Assembly: GCF_012184385.1 (NCBI RefSeq)
Contig: NZ_VSRL01000002.1
Coordinates: 1-64,000 of the forward strand
Direction: 5' to 3'
DNA: 64,000 nt
DNA from: Lentzea indica
GTDB lineage: Bacteria > Actinomycetota > Actinomycetes > Mycobacteriales > Pseudonocardiaceae
This document shows, in pieces, positions 54,708 through 63,594 of this stretch; position 1 is the first letter of the stretch, and each line of letters starts with the position of its first letter. The notes below the pieces were generated by a model, which was not told the DNA's origin, did no database searches, and saw only the letters and a program-made list of their open reading frames with translations. The translations under genes and the position numbers were made by a program.

Positions 54708-56087
54708 ATGAAACGACTCATCAGGCTGCTCACGCTGGCGGCACTCGTCGTGGGCAGCGCCGCCGTTCCCACGCCCGCACAGGCAGCGACCGATTCCGCC
54801 TACGTGATGGGGTACTTCAAGGAGTCGCTGAACGGCTCGGGCAACGTCAACGCCGTCCACCTGGCCGTCAGCGACGACGGTCTGGAGTGGACACCGCTCA
54901 ACGACAACAACGCGATCCTCACGCCCACCGCGGGCACCAAGGGCATCCGCGACCCGTTCGTGCACCGGCTCAACGACGGCACCTGGGTCGTGCTGGCGAC
55001 CGACATCCCCGTCGGCGGCGACTTCGGCAAGGCGAACCCGAACATCCACGTCTGGACCTCGCCCGACCTGGTGACCTGGTCGGCCGACCGGCTGCTGAAC
55101 GTCAACGGTGCCAACCCGAACTCCTTCAGCTGGGCGCCCGCGGTCCACTGGGACCCGTCGCGCAACGCCTACGGCATCACGTTCTCGACCGTTCCGCAGG
55201 GCTTCTCCCATGCGGTGATCGCCGTCGTCTACACCACCGACTTCGTCACCACGACCGCGCCGGTCGTGTTCTTCGACGGCGGATCGGCGGGCGTCATCGA
55301 CTCGCACGTGATCACCGGCGTAAACGGGATGAACTACCTGTACTACCGGAACAACGCGACGACCTCGCTCGCCGGAGCCCGGTCGACGTCGCTGGCCCCG
55401 GGCAGCTTCACCCGCTACGGCCCCGCCGTCGGCGACAACCGGTGCACCGAGGCACCGACGTTGGTGAAGTCGCTGACCGCGAACAAGTGGTGGCTGTGGG
55501 GCGACACCTACTGCCCGAACGCCAAGTTCGACCTGTGGGAGGGCGACCTCGCCGCCGCGACGTGGACCAAGGTCGACCGCCAGTCCTACACGGCGCCGTT
55601 GAACGGCAAGCACAACACCGTCCACCCGATCACCGCGGCCGACCGCGACCGCTTGCTCCAGCGATACGGCGGCACCAGCTGGAACCGCGTCAAGTCGCTC
55701 AACTTCCCCGGCCACTACGTCCGGCACGCGAGCTTCGCCGGCCGCATCGACGAGCAACCGTTCGAGCCGTACCAGGACTCCCAGTGGCGGCTGAGGGCAG
55801 GTCTCTCCGATCCGGGCGCCGTGTCGTTCGAGTCGGTCAACCAGCCCGGCCACTACCTGCGGCACCAGGGCTTCGAGGTGAAGCTCATGCGCGACGACGG
55901 GACGTCCGGCTTCGCCCGCGACGCCACGTTCACCAAGGTCGCGGGTCTCGCGGACTCCGCCTGGTCGTCGTTCCGCTCGGTCAACCACCCGACCCGCTAC
56001 CTGCGGCACTCGAACTTCGTGCTGCGCATCGACGAGATCACCACCGCCACCGGCCGTGCCGACGCCACGTTCCACGTCGGCCACTGA
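54708..56087 (+). CDS. Secreted GH43-type glycosidase with C-terminal AbfB (CBM42) domain
   Basis: 459 residues from ATG 54708 (GAGAGGAA upstream). Signal peptide about 1-26. Catalytic half: GIRDPFVHRLNDGTWVV, WAPAVHWDPSRNAYG, GVIDSHVITGVNGMNYLY, CTEAPTLVKSL (acid Glu). AbfB trefoil at the end (LNFPGHYVRHASFA, VNQPGHYLRHQGFE, VNHPTRYLRHSNF). Closest in layout to the previous gene. Last gene before a terminator hairpin. Confidence 0.9.
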   Translation: MKRLIRLLTLAALVVGSAAVPTPAQAATDSAYVMGYFKESLNGSGNVNAVHLAVSDDGLEWTPLNDNNAILTPTAGTKGIRDPFVHRLNDGTWVVLATDIPVGGDFGKANPNIHVWTSPDLVTWSADRLLNVNGANPNSFSWAPAVHWDPSRNAYGITFSTVPQGFSHAVIAVVYTTDFVTTTAPVVFFDGGSAGVIDSHVITGVNGMNYLYYRNNATTSLAGARSTSLAPGSFTRYGPAVGDNRCTEAPTLVKSLTANKWWLWGDTYCPNAKFDLWEGDLAAATWTKVDRQSYTAPLNGKHNTVHPITAADRDRLLQRYGGTSWNRVKSLNFPGHYVRHASFAGRIDEQPFEPYQDSQWRLRAGLSDPGAVSFESVNQPGHYLRHQGFEVKLMRDDGTSGFARDATFTKVAGLADSAWSSFRSVNHPTRYLRHSNFVLRIDEITTATGRADATFHVGH

Positions 56088-56104
56088 CGCCCGACAGCGG
56101 TCCG

Positions 56105-56138
56105 GAGACCCCTTGGCCAGCACAGGTCAAGGGGTCTC
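56105..56138. terminator. Bidirectional terminator
   Basis: An 11-bp perfect stem (56105-56115 with 56128-56138), 12-nt loop, between the glycosidase operon and the convergent permease fragment. Confidence 0.6.
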
Positions 56139-56565
56139 ATCTCGCGTCGATCGACTCTCCCACGCCGAACCTGTCGAGCGCCGCATAGACCTCGGGGCGT
56201 CTGATCTTCAGCACGAGGGAAATGCCGAGTCCAACGGCCACGGCGACCGCCAGCAGCCACGGCAGCAGTGTGACCGCCGGAGCCTCGGAGCCGGCGAGCG
56301 TCGGGAAGTTCGCCACCGCCAGCACCGTGACGGAGATCAGACCCAGTCCGCCGACGCCCGGTGCGACGGCGGTGCGCCAGATGCGCGGGTCGCGGCGGCG
56401 CCGGAAATACGCGACCACGGCGATGCCTGCCATGGCCTGCAGGGTGATCACGCCCAGCGTGCCTATGCCGGTCATGCTGGCGGTGAGGTCGGTCAGCGGA
56501 TCGAGACCCGCCACGGCGTAGATCGCGGCGACCAGTGTGGCGAACCCGATCTGCACGCCGCTTCG
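56137..56565 (-). pseudogene. APC-family amino acid permease, 5' part missing
   Basis: From about 56560 the frame reads VQIGFATLVAAIYAVAGLDP and continues through three or four membrane helices to the stop at 56137. This is the C-terminal third of an APC amino acid/polyamine permease. Upstream it joins directly to a truncated PhoU gene on the same strand. No promoter or start of its own is evident. Confidence 0.65.
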
Positions 56566-57071
56566 GTGATCAGCCCGAGGACTTCGGCGTGCAGCGCGTC
56601 GATGGCCTGATCCCGATCATCAAGCTCAGCGAAAGCATCGACCGCATCGCTGGTGATCTGCTCGGCGAGCCGATCTGCCATGCCTGCGGCTACCGCGCCC
56701 ATCTCGGTGAACGCGGACTCCAGCTCGACCGGCACGGCGCGGTCGGGGTGAGTGAAGCGAGCCGTGTCGGCGACGTGTGCAGCCAGGTCACCCATGCGCT
56801 CGATCTTCTCCGCGCAGTAGACCGCGGCCAGGATGGTCCGCAGGTCACGGGCCACCGGTGCCTGCAACGCCAACAGCGACTGGGCACGCGTCTCGCACTC
56901 CTCACGAGCCTTGTCGAGCTCGGCGTCCACACTGAGCACCTGTTCGGCCAGCTCCAGATCTGCCGTCAGCAGCGCTCTGTTGGCCCGGCGCATCGACTCC
57001 GCCGCCAGCACGCACATGTGAGCCAACTGCTCGCCCAGCTTGGCCAAGTCACCGTGGAAGCTCTCCCGCAT
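56566..57071 (-). pseudogene. phoU: PhoU-like phosphate-signalling protein, 3' end missing
   Basis: ATG 57071 ([20 protein letters not shown]). PhoU three-helix repeats: RDLRTILAAVYCAEKIERMGDLAAHVA with the metal-cluster-type Glu/Asp residues. The second repeat is cut after DALHAEVLGLITEA at about 56570, where a permease fragment begins; about 45 residues are missing. The frame continues 24 codons in unrelated sequence to 56493. PhoU normally restrains PhoR and the Pst transporter when phosphate is plentiful. Confidence 0.7.
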
Positions 57072-57134
57072 ACAGGAAGCTTGGCCAATGGCATCCTGCG
57101 TTGTTCTCCGGTCAAGGACCTGGCCGAACATTTG

Positions 57135-57827
57135 TCATCGGCCGCACGCGCCGGCGGTGAGGTCGCTGTGGCCGCCGAGGTACTTGGTGGCGGAGTGGAT
57201 CACGAGGTCGGCGCCGTGGTGCAGCGGGTTCTGGTTGACCGGAGTGGCGAAGGTGTTGTCAACGACGACCAACGCGCCCACGGCGTGCGCCTGCTGGGAC
57301 ATCGCGGCGATGTCGAAGACGTCGAGGGTGGGGTTGGTCGGGGTTTCGAAGAACACGATCCGCGTGCGGTCGGTCAGCACGGAGGGGATCTGGTCGACTT
57401 CGCTGGCGGTGAGGAACGTGGTGTCGATGCCGAGCTGGGGCAGGTTCTCGCCGAGGAGTTCGAACGTGCCGCCGTACACGTCGCCGAGGCACACGATGTG
57501 CTCGCCGGTCTTGATGTGGGACAGGAACGTCGCGGCTTCCGCGGCCATGCCGGAGCCGAACGCCAGCGCGGCCTCGGCGTCTTCGAGGTCGGCAAGTTTG
57601 TGTTCGACGGAGCGGATCGTCGGGTTGAGGCCATAGCGGGTGTAGAGGTTGCCCTCCGAGCGGCCCTCGACGACGTCAAGGAGGTCTGCTGTGGAGTCGA
57701 AGGCGAACGTGGAGTGCCCGTAGAGCGGGGTGTGGATGGCGCCTTGGGGATCACGGACGTCACCCGCGTGGACGCACCTCGTGGACAGGCCGGCGCGACG
57801 CTCGGGCGTGGGGTTCGCCTCAGTCAT
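57135..57827 (-). pseudogene. Cystathionine gamma-synthase/lyase-family PLP enzyme, 3' part missing
   Basis: ATG 57827. Cys/Met-metabolism PLP enzyme: [51 protein letters not shown] and the PLP-Lys motif [12 protein letters not shown]. Just after this motif it ends (TAGACGR stop), about 150 residues short. The missing part carries substrate-binding residues, so it is unlikely to work. It lies 21 nt downstream of the cysteine desulfurase gene in the sulfur operon. Confidence 0.8.
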
Positions 57828-57848
57828 GGGCTCCTGCTCTCTGTGGTG

Positions 57849-58997
57849 TCAGTTGGCTGCGGCGACGATGTGGTGTGCGGCGCGGTCGATCTGCTCGGCG
57901 GTGCTCCAGCGGCCCAGCGACAACCGCAGCGCGCCCAGGCCGCGGTCGCCGGGCATGCCCATGGCGGTGAGCACGGGTGAGGGCTGGTGGTTGCCGCTGT
58001 GGCAGGCCGAGCCGGTGGAGGCGGCGATTGCCGTTGTGGCGTCGAGCAGTTCGTGTCCGGCGATGCCGTCGATGCTGATGTTGAGGGTGTTGGGCAGCCG
58101 GGCCGTGCCGGGGCCGTTGAGGTGGACTCGGCCGGGCAGTGCGGTGGTGAGCTGGTGGTGCAGGCGGTCGCGCAGCGCACGGATGCGGTCGTGGCCGCCT
58201 GAGGCGAGGTCTTTCGCGGCGAGTTCGGCGGCGGTGCCGAGTGCGACGGCGAGGGCGACGTTCTCGGTGCCCGCGCGCAGGCCGTGTTCCTGGCCGCCGC
58301 CGTACACCAGCGGTTCCAGCGGTACACCGGGCCAGATGCACAGGGCGCCGATTCCCTTTGGGGCGTACATCTTGTGCCCCACCACCGTCACGAGATCGAG
58401 CTCGGTCGTGTCGAACGGGATCTTGCCGATCGCCTGGGCGGCGTCGGTGTGAAACACCACGCCGTACTCGCGGGAGACGCGGGCCAGTTCGTCGACCGGT
58501 TGCAGTGCACCGGTTTCGTTGTTCGCCGCCATGACGGATACGAGGACGGTGCGTGGGCTGATCGCCGCGGTGAGATCGGTCGGGTCGACCAGGCCGTCGC
58601 TGTCGACGGGCAGGAGCGTCACCTCGGCGTTGTGCCAGCGGCGCAGCGCCTCGCAGGCCTGGAGCACGGCGGGATGCTCGGTGGGTTGGGTGATCACGTG
58701 CGGCCGGTCCACGCCGGAGGCGAGCACGGTGCCGCGGATGGCGAGGTTGTCGGCCTCGGAGCCGGACCCGGTGAACACGATCCGCTCCGCTGACGTGCCG
58801 AGTAGCGCAGCGACCTGATCGCGGGCGTGGTCCAGTGCGGTGCGGGACTCTCGGCCGTAGTGGTGGGTGCTGGAGGGGTTGCCGAACTCCGCGGTCAGGT
58901 ACGGCAGCATCGACTCGGTCACCGCGGGGTCGATCGGTGTGGTGGCGTTGTAGTCGAGGTAGATCGGTCCGTCGAGAAGTCCACGTGGGACGGTCAC
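57849..58997 (-). CDS. Cysteine desulfurase (class V aminotransferase, IscS/NifS type)
   Basis: 382 residues from GTG 58997 (GTGA overlap with the MFS gene). YLDYNATTPIDP, FTGSGSEADNLAIRG, HTDAAQAIGK, PLP-Lys in TVVGHKMYAPKG, catalytic Cys in TGSACHSGNHQPS. Takes sulfur from cysteine as a persulfide for Fe-S, thio-cofactor or tRNA modification. No IscU-like partner nearby. The rhodanese neighbours suggest it feeds sulfur transfer in this operon. Confidence 0.92.
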   Translation of the reverse strand: MTVPRGLLDGPIYLDYNATTPIDPAVTESMLPYLTAEFGNPSSTHHYGRESRTALDHARDQVAALLGTSAERIVFTGSGSEADNLAIRGTVLASGVDRPHVITQPTEHPAVLQACEALRRWHNAEVTLLPVDSDGLVDPTDLTAAISPRTVLVSVMAANNETGALQPVDELARVSREYGVVFHTDAAQAIGKIPFDTTELDLVTVVGHKMYAPKGIGALCIWPGVPLEPLVYGGGQEHGLRAGTENVALAVALGTAAELAAKDLASGGHDRIRALRDRLHHQLTTALPGRVHLNGPGTARLPNTLNISIDGIAGHELLDATTAIAASTGSACHSGNHQPSPVLTAMGMPGDRGLGALRLSLGRWSTAEQIDRAAHHIVAAAN

Positions 58998-60232
58998 GCG
59001 CTGACCTTCCTGTTGGAGTGGGTTTCGTACATGCGCACGGCGACCACGATTCCGGACAGCGCGGTGAGTGCGGCGACCACCCACACCGCGGCGCGCAGGC
59101 CCCAGAGGTCGGCGACGATGCCGCCGAGCAGGGCGCCCACGGCGAAGCCGCCGTCGCGCCAGAGCCGGTAGACGCCGACGGCTCGCGCGCGCCACGCAGG
59201 GTGCGCGACGTCGCCGATCGTCGCCAGCAAGGTCGGGTAGACCATGGCGGTGCCCGCGCCTAGCAACACTGCCGCCACCAGCCACACGGTGAACGTGTCC
59301 GCGAGTGCGACGAGTGCGAGGGCGGCGGCTTGGAGGAGCATGCCGCCGGTGATGAGGTGTTTGCGGCCCCAGCGGTCCGAGAGCGGGCCGGTGACGAGCT
59401 GTCCGAGGCCCCACACGGCCGGGTAGACGGCGGCCAGGACACCGATCTTGGCGACCGAGAGGCCGGCGGTGGCGAACAGGATCGGGAACAGGCCCCAGGC
59501 CAGACCGTCGTTGAGGTTGTTCACCATCCCTGCCTGGCTCGCCGCGGACAGCGCGGGTTCCCGCAGGCTCGTGCGGGTGAAGATCTCCCGATCGCTCGGT
59601 ATCTCCTCAGCGGCAGCGGGGTGCTGTGTCGCTTCAAGCCGTGCGTGTTCTCGGGTCTCCCGTACGGCGAAGACGGTCAGTCCGATCCCGAGGACCACAT
59701 AGGACAGTCCGAGCAGGAACGGTGCCGGCCGTAATCCGTAGCGGGCGGCGAGGTATCCGGTGGCGAGCGCGGTGATCGCGACGGCGATGTAGCCGGCGGC
59801 TTCGTTGAGGCCCATCGCGAGGCCGCGGCGGGACGGCCCGGCCAGGTCGATCTTCATGATGACGGTGGTGGACCAGGTCAGGCCCTGGTTGACGCCGAGC
59901 AGCACGTTCGCCGCGACCACCCAGCCCCACGACGGAGCCCAGATCAGCATCAGTGGCACGGGGATCGCGGCCAGCCAGCCGGCCAGCAGCACCGGGCGTC
60001 GGCCGAAGCGGTCGGACCAGGTGCCCGCGAAGTAGTTGGTGGCGGCCTTGGTCAGGCCGAACGCGACCACGTAGGTGAGTACAAAGGTGTAGCCGGTCAG
60101 GCCGAACTCGTCCTTGGCCAGCAGCGGCAGCACCGCACGTTCCTGCCCGAGCACACCGCCGACCAGCGCGTTGACCGCGACGAGCAGGCTGAACTGGGCG
60201 AGGTTGGCGCGCAGGCCGAGTTGGAGGCTCAC
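58994..60232 (-). CDS. MFS transporter
   Basis: 412 residues, about twelve membrane helices. MFS signature between helices 2 and 3 (WSDRFGRRPVLLAG) and again in the second half (LSDRWGRKHLITGG). GTG 60232 overlaps the rhodanese gene stop and its end overlaps the desulfurase start, so it is tightly coupled in the sulfur operon. Substrate unknown; a sulfur compound or a toxic thiol conjugate would fit. Confidence 0.9.
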   Translation of the reverse strand: MSLQLGLRANLAQFSLLVAVNALVGGVLGQERAVLPLLAKDEFGLTGYTFVLTYVVAFGLTKAATNYFAGTWSDRFGRRPVLLAGWLAAIPVPLMLIWAPSWGWVVAANVLLGVNQGLTWSTTVIMKIDLAGPSRRGLAMGLNEAAGYIAVAITALATGYLAARYGLRPAPFLLGLSYVVLGIGLTVFAVRETREHARLEATQHPAAAEEIPSDREIFTRTSLREPALSAASQAGMVNNLNDGLAWGLFPILFATAGLSVAKIGVLAAVYPAVWGLGQLVTGPLSDRWGRKHLITGGMLLQAAALALVALADTFTVWLVAAVLLGAGTAMVYPTLLATIGDVAHPAWRARAVGVYRLWRDGGFAVGALLGGIVADLWGLRAAVWVVAALTALSGIVVAVRMYETHSNRKVSA

Positions 60233-61581
60233 CGGCCGCTCTCCAGGCGTCCGCCGGTCGCGTCGGCCCAGTCCTGAGGTCCGCCGGTGAGTACGGCGAC
60301 GCCGCGGTGTCCCGCCTGTTCGAGGAGGCTGGCGGCGCCCATGGCTCGTTCGCCGTGTCCGCACATCACGATCAGCGGTTCCTGAGGCACCTCGTCAACG
60401 CGGCCGGCCAGGTCGCCGAGTTCGACGTGCTGCGCGCCCGGCAGGTGCCCGGAGACGAACTCGGGCTCTTGCCGGATGTCCAGCACCGACCCGCTCACCT
60501 GATCCGGGCCCACCAACCTGGTTGTGGCCGTGGGAAGTTCCGCGGCAGTCCACGCATCCATCCCGCCGTCGAGCTCGCCCGCGAGATCGACGTAGCCGAT
60601 CTTGGCCGCCTGCCAGGCGATCTCCGCCGGGTCCTGGTCGGCGCCGCGCACCACGACCAGCGGCCGGTCGTGCGGCGCCAGCCAGCCGAGCCACGATGCG
60701 AACACCGGCCTCAGCGGAATCGACAGCGCGCCAGGCACGTGCGCGGCGGCGAACTCGTCGACCGGCCGGACGTCGATCAATCGCGCGCCGTCGGCCAGAA
60801 GCCGCCGCACCGCACCAACCTCCAGCGGCGGCAGCTCAGGCGTCCCCACCACAACGCCCTGGCGGTTGATCTCGCCGAGCCGGCGGAAGTACGGCGGATA
60901 GCTGCCCAGCGAGCCGAGCAGCTCCTTCACGAAGGCGTCCTCGTCAGCCGCACGCAGCAACGGGTTCGTCGCCTTCTCCCTGCCGATCGTGCTGGTGCGG
61001 TCCGCGCCAGGCGGGGCGGAGCAGAAGGATCCGGCGCCGTGTGTGGGCCAGACGGCCACGTCGTCGGGCAGTTCGGCGAGCCTGCGCAGCGACGTGTACT
61101 GAGCGCGGGCGAGCTCCTCGGTTCGGTCGGGCGCGACGAGGTCGGTGCGGGCGGCGGCGCCCACGATCAGCGAGCCGCCGGTGAACACCCCGAGTGGACG
61201 GTCGCCGTCGAGCAGCAGGAACGACAGGTGCTCGTCGGTGTGGCCGGGGGTCCCTAGCGCCCGCAGGCCTAAGCCGCCGAGGTCGACTTCGTCGCCGTCG
61301 CGCAGCCCGCTGTGTGTGAACTCGCGGTGTCCGGCCGCGGAGGCGAGCACGCGGGTGTCCTCGGTCGCGGACAGCTGACGGGCGCCGGACAGGAAGTCGG
61401 CGTGCAGGTGTGTGTCAGCGGCGAACGCCACGCTCAGCCCACGTCGCTGCACCGCGCGGCCAACCTCCCTCAGATCGAGGCTCACGTCGACCACCAGCGC
61501 CCGGCCGTCGCCCAGATCGACCAGATACGCGGAGTTCCCCAGCCCCTCGTCGACAAGCGGAACTACCTCAGGCATGGCCAT
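60229..61581 (-). CDS. Beta-lactamase-fold/rhodanese fusion (persulfide dioxygenase-like)
   Basis: 450 residues. Metallo-beta-lactamase domain (about 1-245) with THLHADFLSG (the usual last His of the motif is Phe here), GTPGHTDEH, and VWPTHGAGSFC. Then two rhodanese domains: the first has no catalytic Cys (VVVRGADQD), the second has it (VMCGHGERA). Resembles CstB/ETHE1-type enzymes that oxidise low-molecular-weight persulfides. ATG 61581 or 61575; AAGGAG lies close by. Divergent from the ArsR-rhodanese gene. Confidence 0.88.
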   Translation of the reverse strand: MAMPEVVPLVDEGLGNSAYLVDLGDGRALVVDVSLDLREVGRAVQRRGLSVAFAADTHLHADFLSGARQLSATEDTRVLASAAGHREFTHSGLRDGDEVDLGGLGLRALGTPGHTDEHLSFLLLDGDRPLGVFTGGSLIVGAAARTDLVAPDRTEELARAQYTSLRRLAELPDDVAVWPTHGAGSFCSAPPGADRTSTIGREKATNPLLRAADEDAFVKELLGSLGSYPPYFRRLGEINRQGVVVGTPELPPLEVGAVRRLLADGARLIDVRPVDEFAAAHVPGALSIPLRPVFASWLGWLAPHDRPLVVVRGADQDPAEIAWQAAKIGYVDLAGELDGGMDAWTAAELPTATTRLVGPDQVSGSVLDIRQEPEFVSGHLPGAQHVELGDLAGRVDEVPQEPLIVMCGHGERAMGAASLLEQAGHRGVAVLTGGPQDWADATGGRLESGR

Positions 61582-61614
61582 CGTCTCCTTCCCACATCCA
61601 GTGTTCTACACTAT

Positions 61615-61630
61615 TCCAATGATGATTGGA
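61615..61630. promoter_or_regulatory. Operator-like palindrome in the sulfur divergon
   Basis: TCCAAT-GATG-ATTGGA, a perfect 6+6 inverted repeat, 5 nt before the ArsR-rhodanese start and 33 nt from the divergent gene. A TACACT -10-like element (61606-61611) lies next to it. Expected position for an autoregulatory ArsR-family site controlling both directions. Confidence 0.5.
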
Positions 61631-61635
61631 GAACC

Positions 61636-62289
61636 ATGGGTGACCGGGATGCCAAGAACGCGTTGTTCGACCAGTTCGCTCGGGTCGGCAAGGCCCTCGC
61701 GAGCGGCAAGCGACTGGAACTGCTCGACCTGATCGCTCAGGGCGAGCGCACGGTCGACGCGCTCGCGAAGTCGGCGGAGCTGGGGCTGACGACCGCGTCG
61801 GCGCATCTGCAGACTCTCAAGCAGGCCAACCTCGTGGTGACTCGGCGCGAAGGCACGAAGATCTTCTACCGGCTGGCAGGAGACGACGTCGCCGCGCTGT
61901 TCGCGCTGCTGCGCACCGTCGCAGACGACCGGCTGCCGGACGTCCGCACCGCGCGTGAGGCCTACCTCGGCGACGACACGGAAGCGGTCAGCCGCGAGGA
62001 GCTCCTCGAACGCGTCCGGTCGGGACGCGCGACGGTGATCGACGTGCGGCCCGCGGAGGAGTACGCCGCCGGGCACATCCCCGGCGCGGTGTCCGTTCCG
62101 CTGGACGAACTGGCGGACCGGCTGGCCGAGCTTCCGGCCGACCAGGAAGTCGTGGCGTACTGCCGCGGCGCCTACTGCGTGCTCTCCCACGACGCCGTCC
62201 GCCTGCTCACCGCGCTGGGACGAACTGCCCGGCGCCTTGCCGACGGCATGCTCGAGTGGCGCCTCGCCGAACTCCCCGTCGCGGTCTGA
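61636..62289 (+). CDS. ArsR-family regulator fused to a rhodanese domain
   Basis: 217 residues from ATG 61636 (GGAGAACC). Winged HTH (GKRLELLDLIAQGERTVDALAK, LGLTTASAHLQTLKQANLV), then a rhodanese domain (VIDVRPAEEYAAGHIPGAVSVP) with active loop YCRGAYCVLSHDAV containing two Cys. ArsR-rhodanese proteins are thought to sense persulfide or related sulfur species through the rhodanese Cys. Next to sulfur-handling genes and an operator palindrome. Longer upstream frames are shadows. Confidence 0.9.
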   Translation: MGDRDAKNALFDQFARVGKALASGKRLELLDLIAQGERTVDALAKSAELGLTTASAHLQTLKQANLVVTRREGTKIFYRLAGDDVAALFALLRTVADDRLPDVRTAREAYLGDDTEAVSREELLERVRSGRATVIDVRPAEEYAAGHIPGAVSVPLDELADRLAELPADQEVVAYCRGAYCVLSHDAVRLLTALGRTARRLADGMLEWRLAELPVAV

Positions 62290-62300
62290 CGCCCCGAAAA

Positions 62301-63512
62301 ATGGACACCCTGATCACTCGTCACTCTGCCCAAAGACGCATCCTGACAGTGCTCGTCGCAGCCCAGATCCTCAGCGGCGCCGGCCTGGCCGCGGGCATCA
62401 CCGTCGGCGCGCTGCTCGCCCAGGACATGCTCGGCGCCACCAGCGCGGCAGGTTTACCCGCGGCACTGTTCACCATCGGCTCCGCCCTCGCGGCTCTGCT
62501 GATCGCCCGCGTCTCCAGCCTGCGCGGCAGACGCGCCGGTCTCGCCGGCGGCTACCTCACCGGCGCCGTGGGTGCGCTCGGCGTCGTCATCGCTGCCGCC
62601 ACCGATAACGCCGTTCTGCTGTTCGTCGCGTTGTTCGTCTACGGCGCGGGCAGCGCGACCAACCTCCAAGCCCGCTACGCCGGCGCCGACCTCGCCGCCC
62701 CGCAACGCCGAGGACGCGCGGTGAGCACGGTGCTCGTCGCCACCACGCTCGGCGCGGTGCTCGGACCCAACCTCGTCACGGCGACCGGCGAACTGGCCAC
62801 GAGCTGGCACGTCCCGGCGCTCGCTGGACCGTTCATCCTCGCGGTCTTCGCCTACACCGCGGCCGCCATCGTGCTGTGGGTACTGCTGCGACCCGATCCA
62901 CTTCTCACCGCCAGGTCCCTGCCCGCGATCCCCGTGGCCAGCCGCGACTCCCGCGGCGACGCGCGGCTGCTGCTGATCGGCACGACCACCATGGTGGTCA
63001 TCCAGCTGGTGATGATCGCGATCATGACCATGACCCCGGTGCACATGCGCCTGCACGGTCACGGCCTCGCGGCCACCGGGTTCGTCATCGCCGTGCACGT
63101 GGCCGGCATGTACCTGCCCTCACCGCTCAGCGGCTGGCTCGTGGACAGGATCGGCAGGTTGCCCGTCGTCGCCGCCTCCGGAATCACCCTGCTCGCGGCC
63201 GGGCTGGTGGCAGGGCTCGCACCGGCCGAGTCCACTCCGTTGCTGACCCTCGCGCTCGGGCTGCTCGGGCTGGGCTGGAACCTCGGGCTGGTCAGCGGGA
63301 CCGCGCTCATCACCGACGCCGTGCCGCTCGAAACCCGCGCCACCGTGCAGGGCCGCATCGACATGGCCATCGCCGTAGCCGGTGCGACCGGTGGCATGGC
63401 CTCCGGTTTCGTCGTCGCGAGCAGCAGCTACCCCGCCTTGTCGTTCGCGGGCGGCATCATCGCGCTCGCTCTCGTGCCGCTGGTCGTCGTCCGTCCCCGG
63501 CTCAAGGTCTGA
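62301..63512 (+). CDS. MFS transporter
   Basis: 403 residues, about twelve membrane helices, MFS efflux-type. ATG 62301 is 12 nt after the ArsR-rhodanese stop, so it is the second gene of that transcript. Motif residues ARVSSLRGRRAGLAGG and SGWLVDRIGRLPVVAAS correspond to the loop 2-3 signature and its repeat. Probably an exporter induced by the signal its upstream regulator senses. Confidence 0.88.
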   Translation: MDTLITRHSAQRRILTVLVAAQILSGAGLAAGITVGALLAQDMLGATSAAGLPAALFTIGSALAALLIARVSSLRGRRAGLAGGYLTGAVGALGVVIAAATDNAVLLFVALFVYGAGSATNLQARYAGADLAAPQRRGRAVSTVLVATTLGAVLGPNLVTATGELATSWHVPALAGPFILAVFAYTAAAIVLWVLLRPDPLLTARSLPAIPVASRDSRGDARLLLIGTTTMVVIQLVMIAIMTMTPVHMRLHGHGLAATGFVIAVHVAGMYLPSPLSGWLVDRIGRLPVVAASGITLLAAGLVAGLAPAESTPLLTLALGLLGLGWNLGLVSGTALITDAVPLETRATVQGRIDMAIAVAGATGGMASGFVVASSSYPALSFAGGIIALALVPLVVVRPRLKV

Positions 63513-63594
63513 CTTTCTGACCGGGCGTGTCGAGTTCTGGTGGGGTTCGATCGTCTTCTACTGGATGGGATGAGCGATCTGGCGGAGGTGTGTG

